The notes under the pieces: generated by a model | Database searches by the model: none | What the model was told of the DNA's origin: nothing | What the model saw: the letters and a program-made list of their open reading frames with translations, nothing else | Program-made: the position numbers and the translations under genes | Part shown: in pieces, positions 36,593 to 48,668 of the stretch | Layout of the letters: the number at the start of each line of letters is the position of its first letter | Position numbering within the stretch: the stretch's first letter is position 1 | DNA from: Cryptomeria japonica | Lineage: Eukaryota; Streptophyta; Pinopsida; Cupressales; Cupressaceae | DNA: 64,000 bases | Assembly (NCBI RefSeq): GCF_030272615.1 | Contig: NC_081411.1 | Coordinates: forward strand, 836,930,136 to 836,994,135 | Direction: 5' to 3'

Positions 36593-37507
36593 TTAAAATT
36601 TTGAATTCCTTCCAAGACATCTAGATGAAAAATGACCTATCTTATTACATGCAAAGCATTTAAAAGGTGATTTTCCTTCATACTTACTTCTTGTCGATCC
36701 TTTAGGTACTCTTCTAGAAAATAAGGCTTCAAGTTTCTCAAACTCTTCATATTCTTTCTTCATATCCTCTAGTTCCTTCGCATATAAAGCTTTCCAATCA
36801 CTCTTGCTGGTAGATGATGTAGATGCATGAAAAGCAAGTTTAGATTTTACAGCTCCAGAAGGTCCAAATTTCTCAAGTTCAAATGAAGATAATTTCCCAA
36901 CCAAGGTATCCCTATTAATAGAGGTGTTTTCCATAGTTCTCAACTCATTAATTGCAGTAGCCTTCATCTTATAAGCCAATGGAAAATCTCTCAATACTTT
37001 AGAAACTATTTCATCTTCACTCAGAGATCCACCACAACATTGAATTCCCAAAACAATCTCATTAACTCTCTCCATAAAAGAAGTAATCCTTACATCTTCT
37101 TCCATGTTCAGGTTCTCATACCTCACCCGATAACCATCAAGTTTAACAATTTAAATAGTAGGGTCACCTTCATTGAGAGCCTCCAATTTGTCCCATATAG
37201 TCTTTGCAGTTGATTTGTTAGTTAGTCTCATTATTTGTTGATCAGAAAGTGCACACAAAAGGGCTTCTCTATCTCTATAATCATTCTCAAGTTCCTTATC
37301 TAGGCCTGTTGGAGGAGGATTTCCAAATGAAAGATTAAAAGATGTTACATCTTTCTCAGTGATCTCCCAAATTTCCTTTGCAAGACATCTTAGGTGAGTC
37401 AATATCTGAATCTTCCATACCCTGTAATTTGTTCCATCAAGCCAAGGAATTTCTCTCCGAAAAATAGCTATAGATGCACTAGATGAAGTTGAACTGCTAG
37501 ATGCCAT
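36593..37507 (-). pseudogene. Copia3 gag
   Basis: Starts at the ATG complementary to 37505-37507, with a Ser-rich N-terminus and then LDGTNYRVWKIQILTH. A stop near 37150 splits it from the 177-residue second part. One zinc knuckle, CFACNKIGHFSSRC, lies near 36615-36662. The spacing of ATG and primer site matches Copia1 and Copia2. Confidence 0.86.
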
Positions 37508-37549
37508 TGGATCTTCCTCAAGTGCTTAAGCTTCTATAGAGAGGACCAA

Positions 37550-37561
37550 GCTCTGATACCA
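37550..37561 (-). other. Copia3 primer-binding site (initiator tRNA-Met)
   Basis: The minus strand reads TGGTATCAGAGC two bases inside the 5' LTR. Confidence 0.92.
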
Positions 37562-37563
37562 AT

Positions 37564-38823
37564 TGTTAGACAAATCAGATAACTAGAGGACAACTGAGAG
37601 GGGGGGTGAATCAGTTGTCACTGGATTATAGAACTTTAAGCATTCAAATCCTTATTACCAGAACACATTAACCCAATACTGGAATGCATAAATCAAATAT
37701 TGGAATGACTGATATATAAATTAAACATAAACATAAATCACTAAATAGTTACCATCCATCCACAACACATGACACCAACATTTGTATGTGGAAAACCCAG
37801 TAAAGGGAAAAACCATGGTGGGAAGCCTACCCACAGTTACATAATACTTTTGCAGTAAGTAGGTGAATACAATATGAGGGGCCTGCACAGGCAGGAATGC
37901 CAAAAACCTATAGCGCACTTCTCACCACAAAAAAGCCTCACTGACTACAAAATAAATCTAAACTAAAATCCAGAATGAAGATTGAACTGCAAGTATAGCA
38001 TCTCCTATGCCTGAGTATAGTTCTGGTTAAGATCAGTACTAGAGGTCTTAAACCTCTTACACAAACCCAATTCTATCACCTATGATTGACCAAACCTCCT
38101 GCATATGATTTTGACATTATTCGCACATAGATAATCCTATATCCCATTACCATAATCCCATGATCTACAAAGAGATCTTACATCATATTTATACCAACTC
38201 AGGACCTAAACAATTAGGTCGGCCTACTAAAAGATAATACAATAAGTTCATAACATAAACCTACAATCCAATGATGAACCAAGTTGGCTTAGGCCGAAAA
38301 AAGTGTAAGCCAATCATTAAATCCCATCGGTAACATGTCAGGAACATCTTCCAACATGTTACATAAATTAGTCCATAACCTAGATAACACCGGACCCAGA
38401 AAAGGTTACCATAAACCAAATCCAACACCATCGATCAATAGGAACATGAACAAGATAACCAATAGCATCTTGAAATCCATCTAGAAGCCACACCAACAGC
38501 ACTTATCATGTGCATCAAAAGATCTTTAACAAAGGTTTGTCAATAAAACCCTTATCGGTGACCAAAAGGCTTACTAGAACAAATGATAGGACTGGAGTCA
38601 TCAAATCCCAAACCAACTGACCGTGATACACATTTGAATAGCATGAATGACAAATCAAAAAAAATTCCACAAACCAAAGTATACTGGACCATATTTGATC
38701 AATATAATAATCCAACCACTCTACCGGAACCAATCAGAAACCGGTAAACAACCAAAATAGCTGGTATTGCCATCAATGACAACATCAATGCAACACATAA
38801 TGAATTCCTCCAAATTTCCAACA
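37564..38823 (-). repeat. Copia3 5' LTR
   Basis: 1260 bp from TGTTAGACAAATCAG to TTTCCAACA, followed by the target duplication GTTGG. It pairs with 7428-8694. Confidence 0.92.
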
Positions 38824-38828
38824 GTTGG

Positions 38829-40349
38829 TGGTTCTTTGAATCCTACAAATGATCTCATTTATCCTTATTGTTTCTCTAATAATCATGATGTGGATTAATC
38901 GCTAACTAGGCTTTCCATTGACCAATTGGCAGAGATTGTCGATCAATTTGAAAATTTTCCATAATGGACGAGTCAACAATACCTAGAAAGTAAGGCTTTA
39001 CCATTGATTGAAGGATTCAAAAGATTGGTTCAAAGTGATAAACTTGGTGCTGATTTGTTGCATGGTATTGCTCATATTGTTGACACTAATATTATGTCTA
39101 TGAAGAGTTGTGCTAAAGTCCTTTGCTATACACAACCTCCTAGTCAAGCTAATCATTCCATTTTTATGACTACTCCTATGGATAGTTTTCACACCTTTAC
39201 ATCTAATATCATGGCTCGCACTATAATGAATGTCATACTCACACATGTCAGTCAAGGGGGCAACTCTTTTAATCATAATTCTTCCATCCCTCCTCCTATG
39301 AGTCTTCCATTTGTTGCACAATCATCTCCCATACCTACCTACCATAGTGTCCCACCTCTCTATTCTCAAGCTCCTCCTTCACTAAATATTTTTACTCTCC
39401 CTTCTTTATCCAAGACATCCAATTTTAATCCATTCACCAAAGCTACCATCAGTAATCTAGCCCAAACAGTGTCTTCCTTGCAACAACAAATAGCTTCCAT
39501 GAATCAATCTAAGTATAATGTGTCCACATTTGATGTAGCGAGCCCATTATCCAATGACATTTTTCATGTTGTCCCTCATAAACATGTGGAAGTCCCTCTT
39601 TTGGAACTTTATAATGGAAAAGGTGATCCTTTAACTCATGTGAAAATATTTCAAACTTAGTGTAGTGACTTTGCTCATGACCAAAGACTTTTGGCTAAAC
39701 TGTTTATTAGAATGCTCAGGGATAAAGCTTTGCAATGGTATTTTTCTTTTCCTCCTTATTTTATTTCTTCATTTCAAAAATCTACTAATTCTTTCATTCA
39801 ATAATTTTACAATAATATTGGTCCTAAGATTACTTTGACAGATTTGATGCATTGTAAGCAAGGTGTTTAAAAAAAAGTGATTGATTTTATTGGTAGATAT
39901 AAACATTTGTATTCATAGATTGCTTTTCCTATGCCTAATCAAGATATTCAAAGAATTTTAATTTCTAATTTGAAAAAAGACATTAGAGATAGACTTCTCT
40001 CTTTTAAGTTTACTTCCTTTACACAGTTCATAATTATCACCTTACCATGAGTCAATTGGAACAATCTCCTTCGATGGCTCTGATTGGTAAAAGTGAAACT
40101 GCTCTACAACCTTTTGTGAAGTTCAAATTGAATAAGGGATTCATCAAATTCAATGATAACAACAACACTCAAGTAGTAGCCATAAAAATAGGTGTGTATC
40201 CTTTGTCCAAGTATTTTAGAAAAGAATTCACTCCTTGTAATGAATCTTTGCATAGTATTATGATGCAATTGTTACAAAGGAATGTGTTGAAGCTTACCCC
40301 TATTAAACCACTGTTGAGGTTAAAGTTGAACTCCAAACAAAAAAATTGA
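38829..40349 (+). pseudogene. T1 gag, main part (Tat/Ogre-like Ty3-gypsy)
   Basis: Continues the frame begun at 7387. It holds a Gag domain with VPLLELYNGKGDPLTHVKIFQT near 39588-39655, followed by LRDKALQWYFSFPPYF near 39715-39765, the usual retrotransposon-Gag core. A Pro/Ser-rich linker precedes it (39280-39480). Downstream, a second frame (40047-40349) has VYPLSKYFRKEFTP, as in Tat-type gag-protease junctions. Stops lie near 38898, 38962, 39658, 39802 and 39869, and a frameshift near 40045. It ends abruptly at 40349, where T2 starts. Confidence 0.7.
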
Positions 40350-40353
40350 AACT

Positions 40354-41429
40354 TGTTAGTCCATCTAAAATATAAAAAGGAAACTTAAATTCAACCAATT
40401 AAGTAACATAAAGTAAATTAAATAAATAAGATTATACCTTCCATGATTTACACCTCATTCTATCCTAACTCCACTGTTCCTGGTTGTAGATGATTTTCTC
40501 TTAGACAAGCACTGGTAGCTTCTAAGATGGCATATGAGGAATGAACTAATAGCTAACTAATACTATGATATGCATATGCAAATGATTTAAGCTAACATGA
40601 TATTAAGCTATGATAAGAATTCTAAAATTGCTAATTGATTCAAACTCAAATTCACGAATGCAAGATAAAGACTCCTAAAATGATTATATGATTAGCTATT
40701 AGTCTATTAGTTTCAAAATGGCTTAGGAGACCTCTTTTTATAGATTTTTGAGTGCATGAGATTAGGTGGCAGAGATCAATGGTCATGATCGAATCTTGCA
40801 AATTGGATGGCTATGAGCAAGAAGTTGAAGGTTGAGAGAAAGGGGGAAGGAGAAGACAAGTGTCACTCATCTGACCTTGACTGAGTTGAAGACTTGAGAG
40901 AAAAAAGCATAGTTGGAGAAAATGTAGGAATGAGAGGACAAGTGGACTCAATTCCTCCTAAGATATAGGGATGTTGGGGAGGATATAGAAGAAGATTAGG
41001 AAATATGTGTACGTACAAAATATTTCATTTATTTTGGAAGTTGGAGAGAAGTGGCTAATAAATGATTTTTATTTTAGTTTATTTTGTTGAATTAATTTAA
41101 CCACATGATGGATGAGTTGGCAAAGAAGTGATGTTGAGAATGAAAGGTGAGTTGGAAAAGGTATTAAATAAATACGAAATTATTTAATTAATGAGACTAT
41201 TGGATAGTAGATATAAGAATAATTAAATATTAGATATTTAATTAATTGATTAGAAGAAAATGATATAACGAATTAATTAATAAAATGGTTCAATTAAATT
41301 AATTAATAGAAGGACATCAAATGAATTAAATAAATTAATCTTTTCAAATTAACTATTTAATAGAAGAATAATTATTAAATAAATATAAATATTTATTTAA
41401 TTGCTCATAGCCAATTTTATGTGTATATA
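40354..41429 (-). repeat. T2 3' LTR (Tat/Ogre-like), left boundary provisional
   Basis: Read on the minus strand it opens TATATACACATAAAATTG, a decayed match to TGTAGACACCTAAAAATG of the solo LTR at 46715, directly after a GAGGGGCAAAA purine tract. The left end is put at TGTTAG (40354), where the T1 gag stops. It is AT-rich with TTAATTAA-type runs. No second copy lies in the window. Confidence 0.55.
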
Positions 41430-41443
41430 TTTTGCCCCTCTTT
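41430..41443 (-). other. T2 polypurine tract
   Basis: The minus strand reads AAAGAGGGGCAAAA directly before the LTR start. Ogre/Tat elements typically have such a tract before TGTAGACACC. Confidence 0.6.
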
Positions 41444-41474
41444 GAAATGATGTTGAAACAACATTGTTTCAAAG
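41440..41474. repeat. Inverted repeat beside the T2 polypurine tract
   Basis: Arms of 16 bp, CTTTGAAATGATGTTG and CAACATTGTTTCAAAG, pair at 14 of 16 positions around a 3-bp loop. Confidence 0.7.
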
Positions 41475-41501
41475 ATTAAATCAAGTCTCGATAATGCGCC
41501 T

Positions 41502-43386
41502 TGTTACCCTCTATATTTTTCGTTTGCACTATATCTCTCGCTTCCACAAATAAGGAGTGTTTATTCAATCTTACCTTGTATAAGTCCTGATTTTTGTCTT
41601 ATTGAAGTTTTGCTTGAACTGAACTTGTCAGTTGAACCTCTGCAAGGTTCAAGGTTCAAAGGTTCGACCCACAACTAAATATGAAGACAAAGTGAGAAAT
41701 GAAGCATATTGTGGGCAAAGTCTATAATTTTGAACCTTCTGATTGAACTCCGTAGGTTCAAAGTTCAAGGTTCAAGGTTCAAGTTCCACAGGTTCAATTT
41801 CAAAGTTCAAAGATTCATCAAATTAAACAGATGCAGGTCTAGAGTGTGGATGTTTTTAAAAATGATCACCGAGTTGAGAGTAAAAGTGTTCGGATGACTT
41901 CTAAGATAGCCACACTAACACATACAAAGTCCAAACTTCATGTTACAAAGGAAGATTTGGATTCTTGAAAGTTGAATTTAGTTATTAATTCATATGTTGA
42001 TAACAAAGGATAACAATTGATAACATTTTCAAAGAATTGTTTCAACACCACGGTATTACAAAAAATCAAAAGAGGTACAATCCTCCTCTATTCTAAAGAA
42101 AAATTTGTTGTAAAATAGAGCTCATTACTTCAAATGGTAGCTCAAATTCATGATCCATGTGCAAGTTTTAGCATGTATACTGTTTGTAGTTTTCAATGCA
42201 ACCTGTAACCATGATTTTTCTGAGATAGAAAAATTAGTCTCTGTACGGGGGCCATAACTCTCAATTCAACCATTGGATCGCATTGAATTTATGATATTAT
42301 TTAGAAAACCTAGTTTTTCAAATCCTCACCAAGGTGATTGAGAAAATATTATTGATTTAAAAAGTTATTGATCTCTAGGTATGAGTCTATAAATTTTTTT
42401 TGAGAAAAATATTATTATGAGAAGCTCATAGTGGGGGCTCTTTTGAAATGGAGATCCAAATAATAATTTATCCTTGAGATATAAAAATATGTCCACTTGT
42501 CAACACATAATTAGATGTGTTTAATTTAAATTCTCTACAAATATTTCTTAGAAAGGAATGGAGGATAAAAGATTTGAAGATTAAAAAAGAAGAGTTATGG
42601 AGAAGAAGATAAAAGATAAAAGAAAAAAGATTAATTAATAATCTTTTCAAGATTCAGTTACGGAAGAAGATGAAGATTATTTAAGGAAAGTTTCTCTAGA
42701 AAAGAAGGGATTTTTTCTTGTTTCTCCAGAAGTCTGTGTGTTGAAGGGAGGGAGGAAATATTTTATATGAATGTAACAGGGATAGGGGGAAATAATTAAT
42801 TTTTAATTCTGCATAGCTTGATTTTGGGTGCAGGGATAGAGTGATTAGTTGGTCACCTTTTTTTATGTATTTGGAATAATGAGAAGTATATTTTCAGATA
42901 TGTTGGTATGGACATTTATTTTTTCTGATTGAGATCGATCTGTTGGTCACTTCAGTCATATTCCTTATATTGTCTTGTTCTATCTTGTCAAGTATATGTG
43001 TGTATTGCAAAATCTATGGGTTTTGTACATTCATATATATAGAATGAAATGCTAAATTTACTTTTCTTCCTATATATATTGGAAGATCAAATAGATGGTC
43101 TATGTGCTATTTATTTGTTTCTCTGTTTGTTATTTAAATTCTGAATCGCATTCATGCCATGTTGATGGATGAGTGTTAAAGTGCCTTTGTGTCTTTTGGT
43201 TAAAGACATATTCAACATTTTAATTCATTGTAAATCTTTTAAAGATATAGTTGTACCTCTCAATTCAGAGGAAGATTATCAATTCAATGATAATATATCC
43301 AACTGTTAGTTCTCTTTGTCCTTTATCCTAGGTATTTGGAGTTAGTATGTGTATTTATTTTTGAGGGACAAATCTATTCACTAACA
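41502..43386. repeat. Element L left LTR
   Basis: 1885 bp, TGTTACCCTC to CACTAACA. It contains a GGTTCAAG-type repeat cluster at about 41645-41820. It matches the right LTR over its full length apart from the insertion there. Confidence 0.85.
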
Positions 43387-43464
43387 GATTTTTGCAACTC
43401 TTCTAGGGAAATCAAAAACAAAAGATCAGTCCTTTCTTTCCTTAGGTTTTAAAGACATCTCTGT

Positions 43465-44700
43465 GTGCAAGGATATCAGTGGCTCTATTGCAAAACTATG
43501 CAAAATCAAAAGGTTACAAGAATGGAGAAAAGACCAAATCCCACCATCTTGGAAATTCTTGAGATGGATGATAAAGTGTTGGATGACTTTCGGGATCGGT
43601 GCAAAGAAAATATTACTGAAGCTGTAAAATCAAAGAAAAGTATGGAAGATGATCATGTATCTGCACTCTTATGGATGAGCCCGTGTGCTCGGCTTCATAA
43701 GTTGATAGAGCTGGAAGAAAGAATATATTTGTTTCATGCTTCACAACTTAAAGAGGAATTAAGAGTTGATGATGAGGATGCTCCAGCTGTTTCATTTTCT
43801 TTTAATTCTTACAACTATCCAATCATGAGTGAGCAAGAAATCCAAGGAGTAATGAGTCAGCCTCATGAAGATTTAATATATGATCAAGACAACATTGGAG
43901 GACTTGTGAGCTTGAATGATAAAGATTCGTTGAAATTGTTTTCCTCTTCAAAACTAGAAAGTTTCAGTTTTGAAATTATTGAAAATCACTTGTCCCAGCA
44001 AGTTTTAAAGATGAAGGTTTTTAGATTAGCACATAACCAGAATATGTAACCTTTAGTTTTATAGAAGAAGATGGTAAGAATGATTCTTTGCAATATTTTA
44101 ATGGATCTATTCTTAAGTCATTTCAGTTTGAAGATGCAATGATGTTATTTGAAGGTTTATCTAGTGAGGCTTGTGTTAGAAATAAAACAAAATCTTGCTC
44201 TGTTGAAGATTTTTCTGAAAATATGAAAGAAAAAGAAGCTTTTGAAATGAATCTAGAGCAAGAAAGTAGCCAGGTTGTTAAAGTGTTGCAATTTCCAGAA
44301 TTTTCAGAGATTTTGAAAGACATTTCTTTCTGTGAAGAGGAAATCATATGTCAGTTTTTGTCATCCATTGAAGGAGAAGACTCTTCTACAGTAAGCTTAG
44401 GTATTGATGCATTTCATGCTTTGGCTATGGATAGGGAGTTTTTCAGATTTGATTGCAGTAAAGAAAGATGAAATTTTTTCAGCTAGTGTAGATCCTATGC
44501 TCGATGAAGTCTTTCTTTATTCCAAGCTCAGTATAAATGTTGAAAGTCCATTTAAGAGAGATGGTTTTAACAGTATAAATTATAAAGATGATGCAGCCAT
44601 TCCTTCATAAAGCTTTGACTATTATTATTTGCAATCAAAAATAGAAAAATGCTTGAATAGTACCATGCAAGGAGTTCAAGAAAATTTAGAAAATTTATGA
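43465..44700 (+). pseudogene. Unrecognised frame in element L (possible captured host gene piece)
   Basis: Three overlapping frames (43465-44049, 44088-44471, 44404-44610) look like one decayed coding sequence of about 400 codons, shifted near 44050 and 44440. The composition is acidic, with Glu, Ser and Phe prominent (LHKLIELEERIYLFHASQL, VLQFPEFSEILKDI). I recognise no family, and it is not a retrotransposon domain. The following 44700-45040 looks like a 3' untranslated region with AATAAA at about 44933. Capture of a host transcript or gene piece is inference. Confidence 0.45.
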
Positions 44701-45048
44701 TGAAAGGTGGCTTTTTAAAGATGAGCATATATACAGGTTTTTCTTGCACATCATTAATCTGAGAGTTAGCAATGAACTAGTCGCCAGAGAGTCATTATTT
44801 TTAGCTACATTTCATGGTCACTATCCATTGCTAAGGAAGGGCTCATATTTTTCTAGCCAGTTAATGGTTTTGCATGAGCATCCTGGAGTTTCCTTGTGGT
44901 AAAGGGATTTCCCACCCCTGTACATACTTGCAAATAAATTTCTGGTTTTCCATAGGCTTTAGTGGTTTTGGCTTGGTATTTTTTAGTTCTTTGCATGTTC
45001 CCCTCCACCTCTCTACAAAACAGTGCCCTTTATTTCTGCAATTTCTTT

Positions 45049-45141
45049 GACTCTATTGCCCAATGGATAAGGCACTAGTCTAGCCCAGAGATGTTCTAGA
45101 TTCTCTTCATCCTTCTTGTCATTTTCCCCTAGTCAGAGCCA
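45049..45141 (+). other. tRNA-Arg-like sequence next to the element L right LTR
   Basis: GACTCTATTGCCCAATGGATAAGGC matches, from memory, the 5' half of plant tRNA-Arg including the A box; following bases (CTAGTCTA, AGAGAT) recall its anticodon region. The 3' end CCCCTAGTCAGAGCCA recalls its acceptor end with CCA, one base before the LTR. At 93 bases it is longer than a tRNA and lacks a good B box, so it is not a working gene. Confidence 0.45.
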
Positions 45142-45142
45142 A

Positions 45143-48100
45143 TGTTACCCTCCATATTTTTGCTTGCACTATATCTCTTGCATCCTCACATAAGGAGCGT
45201 TTATTTAGTCTTACCTTGTATAAGACTTGGTTTTTGTCTTATTGAAGTTTTGCTTGAACTGAACCTCTCAGTTGAACCTTTGCAAGGTTCATGGTTTAAA
45301 GGTTCAACATGTAGCTAAATATGAAGACAAAGTGATAAATGAAGCATATTGTGGGAAAAGTCTATAATTTTGAACCTTCTGATTGAACTCCACAGGTTCA
45401 AAGTTCAAGGTTCAAGGTTCAAGGTTCAAGGTCCGCAGGTTCAAGGTTCAAGGTTCGAAGGTTCAATTTCAGAGGTTCAAATTCAAAGTTCAGAGATTCA
45501 TCAGATTAAACAAATGCAGGTTCAGAGTGTGGATGTTTTTAAAAATGCTCACCGAGCTGAGAGTATAAGTGTTTGGATGACTTTTGAGATAGCCACATTA
45601 ACACATACAAAGTCCAACCTTCATGTTACAAAGGAAGATTTGGCTTCTTGAAAGTTCAATTTAGTTATTGATTCATATGTTGATAACAAAGGACAGTAGT
45701 TGATAACATTTTCAAAGAATTGTTTCAACAGCACGGTATTGCAAAAATTCTAAAGAGTTACAATCCTCCTCTATTCTAAAGAGAGCTTTGTCATAAAATA
45801 GAGCCCATTCCTTCAAATGGAAGCTCAGAGTCATGATCTATGTGCAATTTTTGGCATGTATATTGTTTGTAGTTTTCAATGCAACCTGTGACCATGAATT
45901 TTTTGAGATAGACAAATCAGTGTCTGTGCGGGGAGCATAACTCTTAATTCAACTGTTGGATCACGCTGAATTTTTTATATTGTTTAAGAAACCTAGCTTT
46001 CTAAATCATCACTAGGGTGATTGACAAATTATTATTGCATTCAAAATTTATTGATCTTTGAGTATGAGTCTATAAAAAATTCTAAGAAAAAGATTATTAT
46101 GAGAAGCTCATGATGGGGACTCTTTTGAAATGGAGATCCAAATAATAATTTATCTTGGAGATATAAAAAATATGTCCACCTGTCAACACATAATTAGATG
46201 TGTTTAATTTGAATTCTCTACAAATATTTCTTAGGAAGGAATGGAGGATAAAATATTTGAAGATTAAAAAAGAAGAGTTATCAAGAAGAAGATAAAAGAT
46301 AAAAGAAAAAAAATTAATTAATAATCTTTTTAAGATTCAGTTATGGAAGAAGATGAAGATTATTTAAGGAATGTTTCTCCAGAAAAGAAGGGGTTTTTCC
46401 ATTTTTTCCAAAAGTCTGTGTGCTAAAGGGAGGGAGAAAATATTTTATATGAATGTAACAGGGATAGGGGGAAAGAATTGATTTTTAATTCTACATAGCT
46501 TGATTTTGGGTGCAGGGATAGAGTGGTCAGTTGGTCACCTTTATTTATGTATTTGGAATAAGTAGAAGTATATTTTCAGATATGTTGGTATGGACATTTA
46601 TTTTTTCTGATTGAGATCGATTTGTTGGTCACTTCAGTCATATTCCCTGTATTTTCATGTTCTATCTTATCAAGTATATGGGTGTATTGCAAAATTTGTA
46701 GGTTTTGTACATTCTGTAGACACCTAAAAATGTCTCATTGATCATCTTACTAATTATTCCTCTAATTGATTAAATAATCTTTATTATTTAATTAATCTAT
46801 TTCTTCTAATTTCATATTTCCTCATAATCTTATTAATTATTCTATTTCCCTATTCTATCATCATTTAATCATTTTAATCATTTCCTAAATATTAATTAAA
46901 TATTTATTATTTAATTGATTATGGTTAATTCCCCAATTTGAATAATCTTCATTATTTAAATAAATTAATTTTCAATTTCTATCTCTAATCATCTAATCAT
47001 TAACCCTTTTCTAAATATTAATTAAATATTTATTATTTAATTAATTGTGATTTAATTCCTTTAATTTAAATAATCTTTATTATTTAATTAAATTTCATTT
47101 CTAATTTCTAAATAATTAAATAGTTTCTTTAAATTATTTAATTAACTAATTAATTCTTCCATTTCCAAATCCCCAAATTCTAATTTCATTTAATTTCTCA
47201 TTTCTTCTAATTTCTTCCAAATTCAAATACATGTGCATGATTTCAAAAACCAAATTGAAAATCAAAGTTAAGTTCTAAATATATTCAAATACTAAATTGA
47301 ATTAATAAATTCAATTATTTGAATAATATCTCATGCAAAGATTAAATTAATAATCTAAATCTAAATGCAAGCACATACTAAATTAATTAATTAAATCATT
47401 TATCTCTCCAACTTCTATTTTCATCTTTCAGTTAGCTTTTTCTAAATTAAGCTCTCTGTGTCATCCTTTTTATTTCCACCAATCATTCTTTTTCTTCCTT
47501 CAGTCAACTTTTTCTCAATCAGTTGACTCAATTAATCTATTCAATCTATTGAGTTTCACTCCTACAATTAGTAGTTCAACTATCAATTTTCATTTGAGCT
47601 CACCCGAGTTCACACCTTTTGATCAATCTATTCCACCTTTCAATCAATCTCATCCAATATTCTATAAATTGAGCATCCAATCTCCATTTTCAACGATCAC
47701 AAACTTTGAATCTTTATGTCACTTGCAGGTTACTAGCATAATATTTGAGAGCCATCATACCATGAAGAGGAGAAGAGCAATGGAAGTTCTACGTAGTCAC
47801 AAAAGAGGGAGTTTTTATTGATATTCATTTATAATTCCTATTTTGCATGGTTGTATCATTTTATTGTTAGTTTGTTAAATTCGTTGATTAGAAGGGATTC
47901 ATGATTTCCCTTGTTTCTAGTTGATTACTTTGTTTTAAATAAGATGAATTTTACATGCTTTACACATTCATATATGTAGAATGAAATGTTAAATTTCTCT
48001 TTGTTCCTGTGTATATGGGAAGATCAAATAGATGGTCTGTGTGCTATTTATTTGTTTCTCTCTTTGTTATTTAAATTCTTAGTCGCATTCATGCCATGTT

Positions 48101-48323
48101 GATGGATGAGTGTTAACATGCCTTCGCGTCTTTTGGTTAAAGACATATTCAACATTTTAATTCATTGTAAATCATTTAAAGAGGGAGTTGTACATCTCAA
48201 TTCAAAGGAAGATTATCAATTCAATGATAATCTATCCAACTGTTAGTGCTCTTTGTCCTTTATCTCGGGCATTTTGAGTTAGTATGTGTATTTATTATTG
48301 AGGGACAAATATGTTCACTAACA
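45143..48323. repeat. Element L right LTR (split by a solo LTR)
   Basis: TGTTACCCTCC to CACTAACA. After removing 46715-47969 it is about 1.93 kb, slightly longer than the left LTR, in part because of a larger GGTTCAAG cluster (about 45285-45490). Confidence 0.85.
46715..47964 (+). mobile_element. Solo LTR of a Tat/Ogre-like element
   Basis: 1250 bp from TGTAGACACCTAAAAATG to GCTTTACA, flanked by CATTC (46710-46714 and 47965-47969). It interrupts the right LTR of element L at a point that is continuous in the left LTR (about 43030). The interior is AT-rich with repeated TTAATTAAAT runs. The plus-strand frame at 47549-47821 is not a known protein. Unequal recombination between two LTRs normally leaves such a single copy. 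Confidence 0.88.
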
Positions 48324-48593
48324 GACTTGATGAAGATAAAAATCCTGATTGTGTGCCCCCTTGGGAGATTGATCGTGAACTTGTTTGAAAATTTTGAGTG
48401 ATTAATCTCTCGATAATTAAAAAGGTCCCTCAATTAAATTCATTTTTTAAAAAAATAAATGAAATTGCCCCACATAAAAGCATTAATTACCCTTTCAAAT
48501 CGTAATTATAAAATTAACCTACATTAATTTTATCCTCATTTGCATCCTTGTTAGCTTGTGGAGTGAAAAGAATTGTCTTGTTGAGTTGTCAAA
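48324..48593 (-). other. T2 region between element L and the PMD frame
   Basis: 270 bp. The minus strand has a purine tract CCAAGGGGGCAC near 48352. A short plus-strand frame (DEDKNPDCVPPWEIDRELV) is open but too short to assign. Otherwise AT-rich with nothing recognised. Confidence 0.35.
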
Positions 48594-48668
48594 ATGGTGA
48601 TTCCGTTCAAGAGCCATCGATTTGAGCGTGTACAATGATATCAAGGACCTCCTGAGTATGGTTATCGG

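Larger units (their letters stand above)
41502..48323. mobile_element. Element L: large LTR element without gag or pol
   Basis: Two LTRs of about 1.9 kb (41502-43386; 45143-48323 with a solo LTR inside) bound a 1.76-kb interior with no retrotransposon domain. The ends read TGTTACCC and CTAACA. Orientation is not certain. A possible primer site (TGGCTCTGACTAGGGG on the minus strand, 45126-45141) abuts the right LTR and argues for minus, while the interior's longest frames are on plus. Flanking 5-mers CGCCT and GACTT do not match, so no clean target duplication is seen. Confidence 0.72.

Noticed and set aside
45049-45141. A functional tRNA-Arg gene
   Set aside because: It is too long, the T-arm/B-box part is not recognisable and the anticodon stem is altered. 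Only a tRNA-derived remnant is supported.
47549-47821. 90-residue plus-strand frame in the solo LTR
   Set aside because: It lies wholly in an LTR bounded by TG...CA and target duplications and has no family motif.
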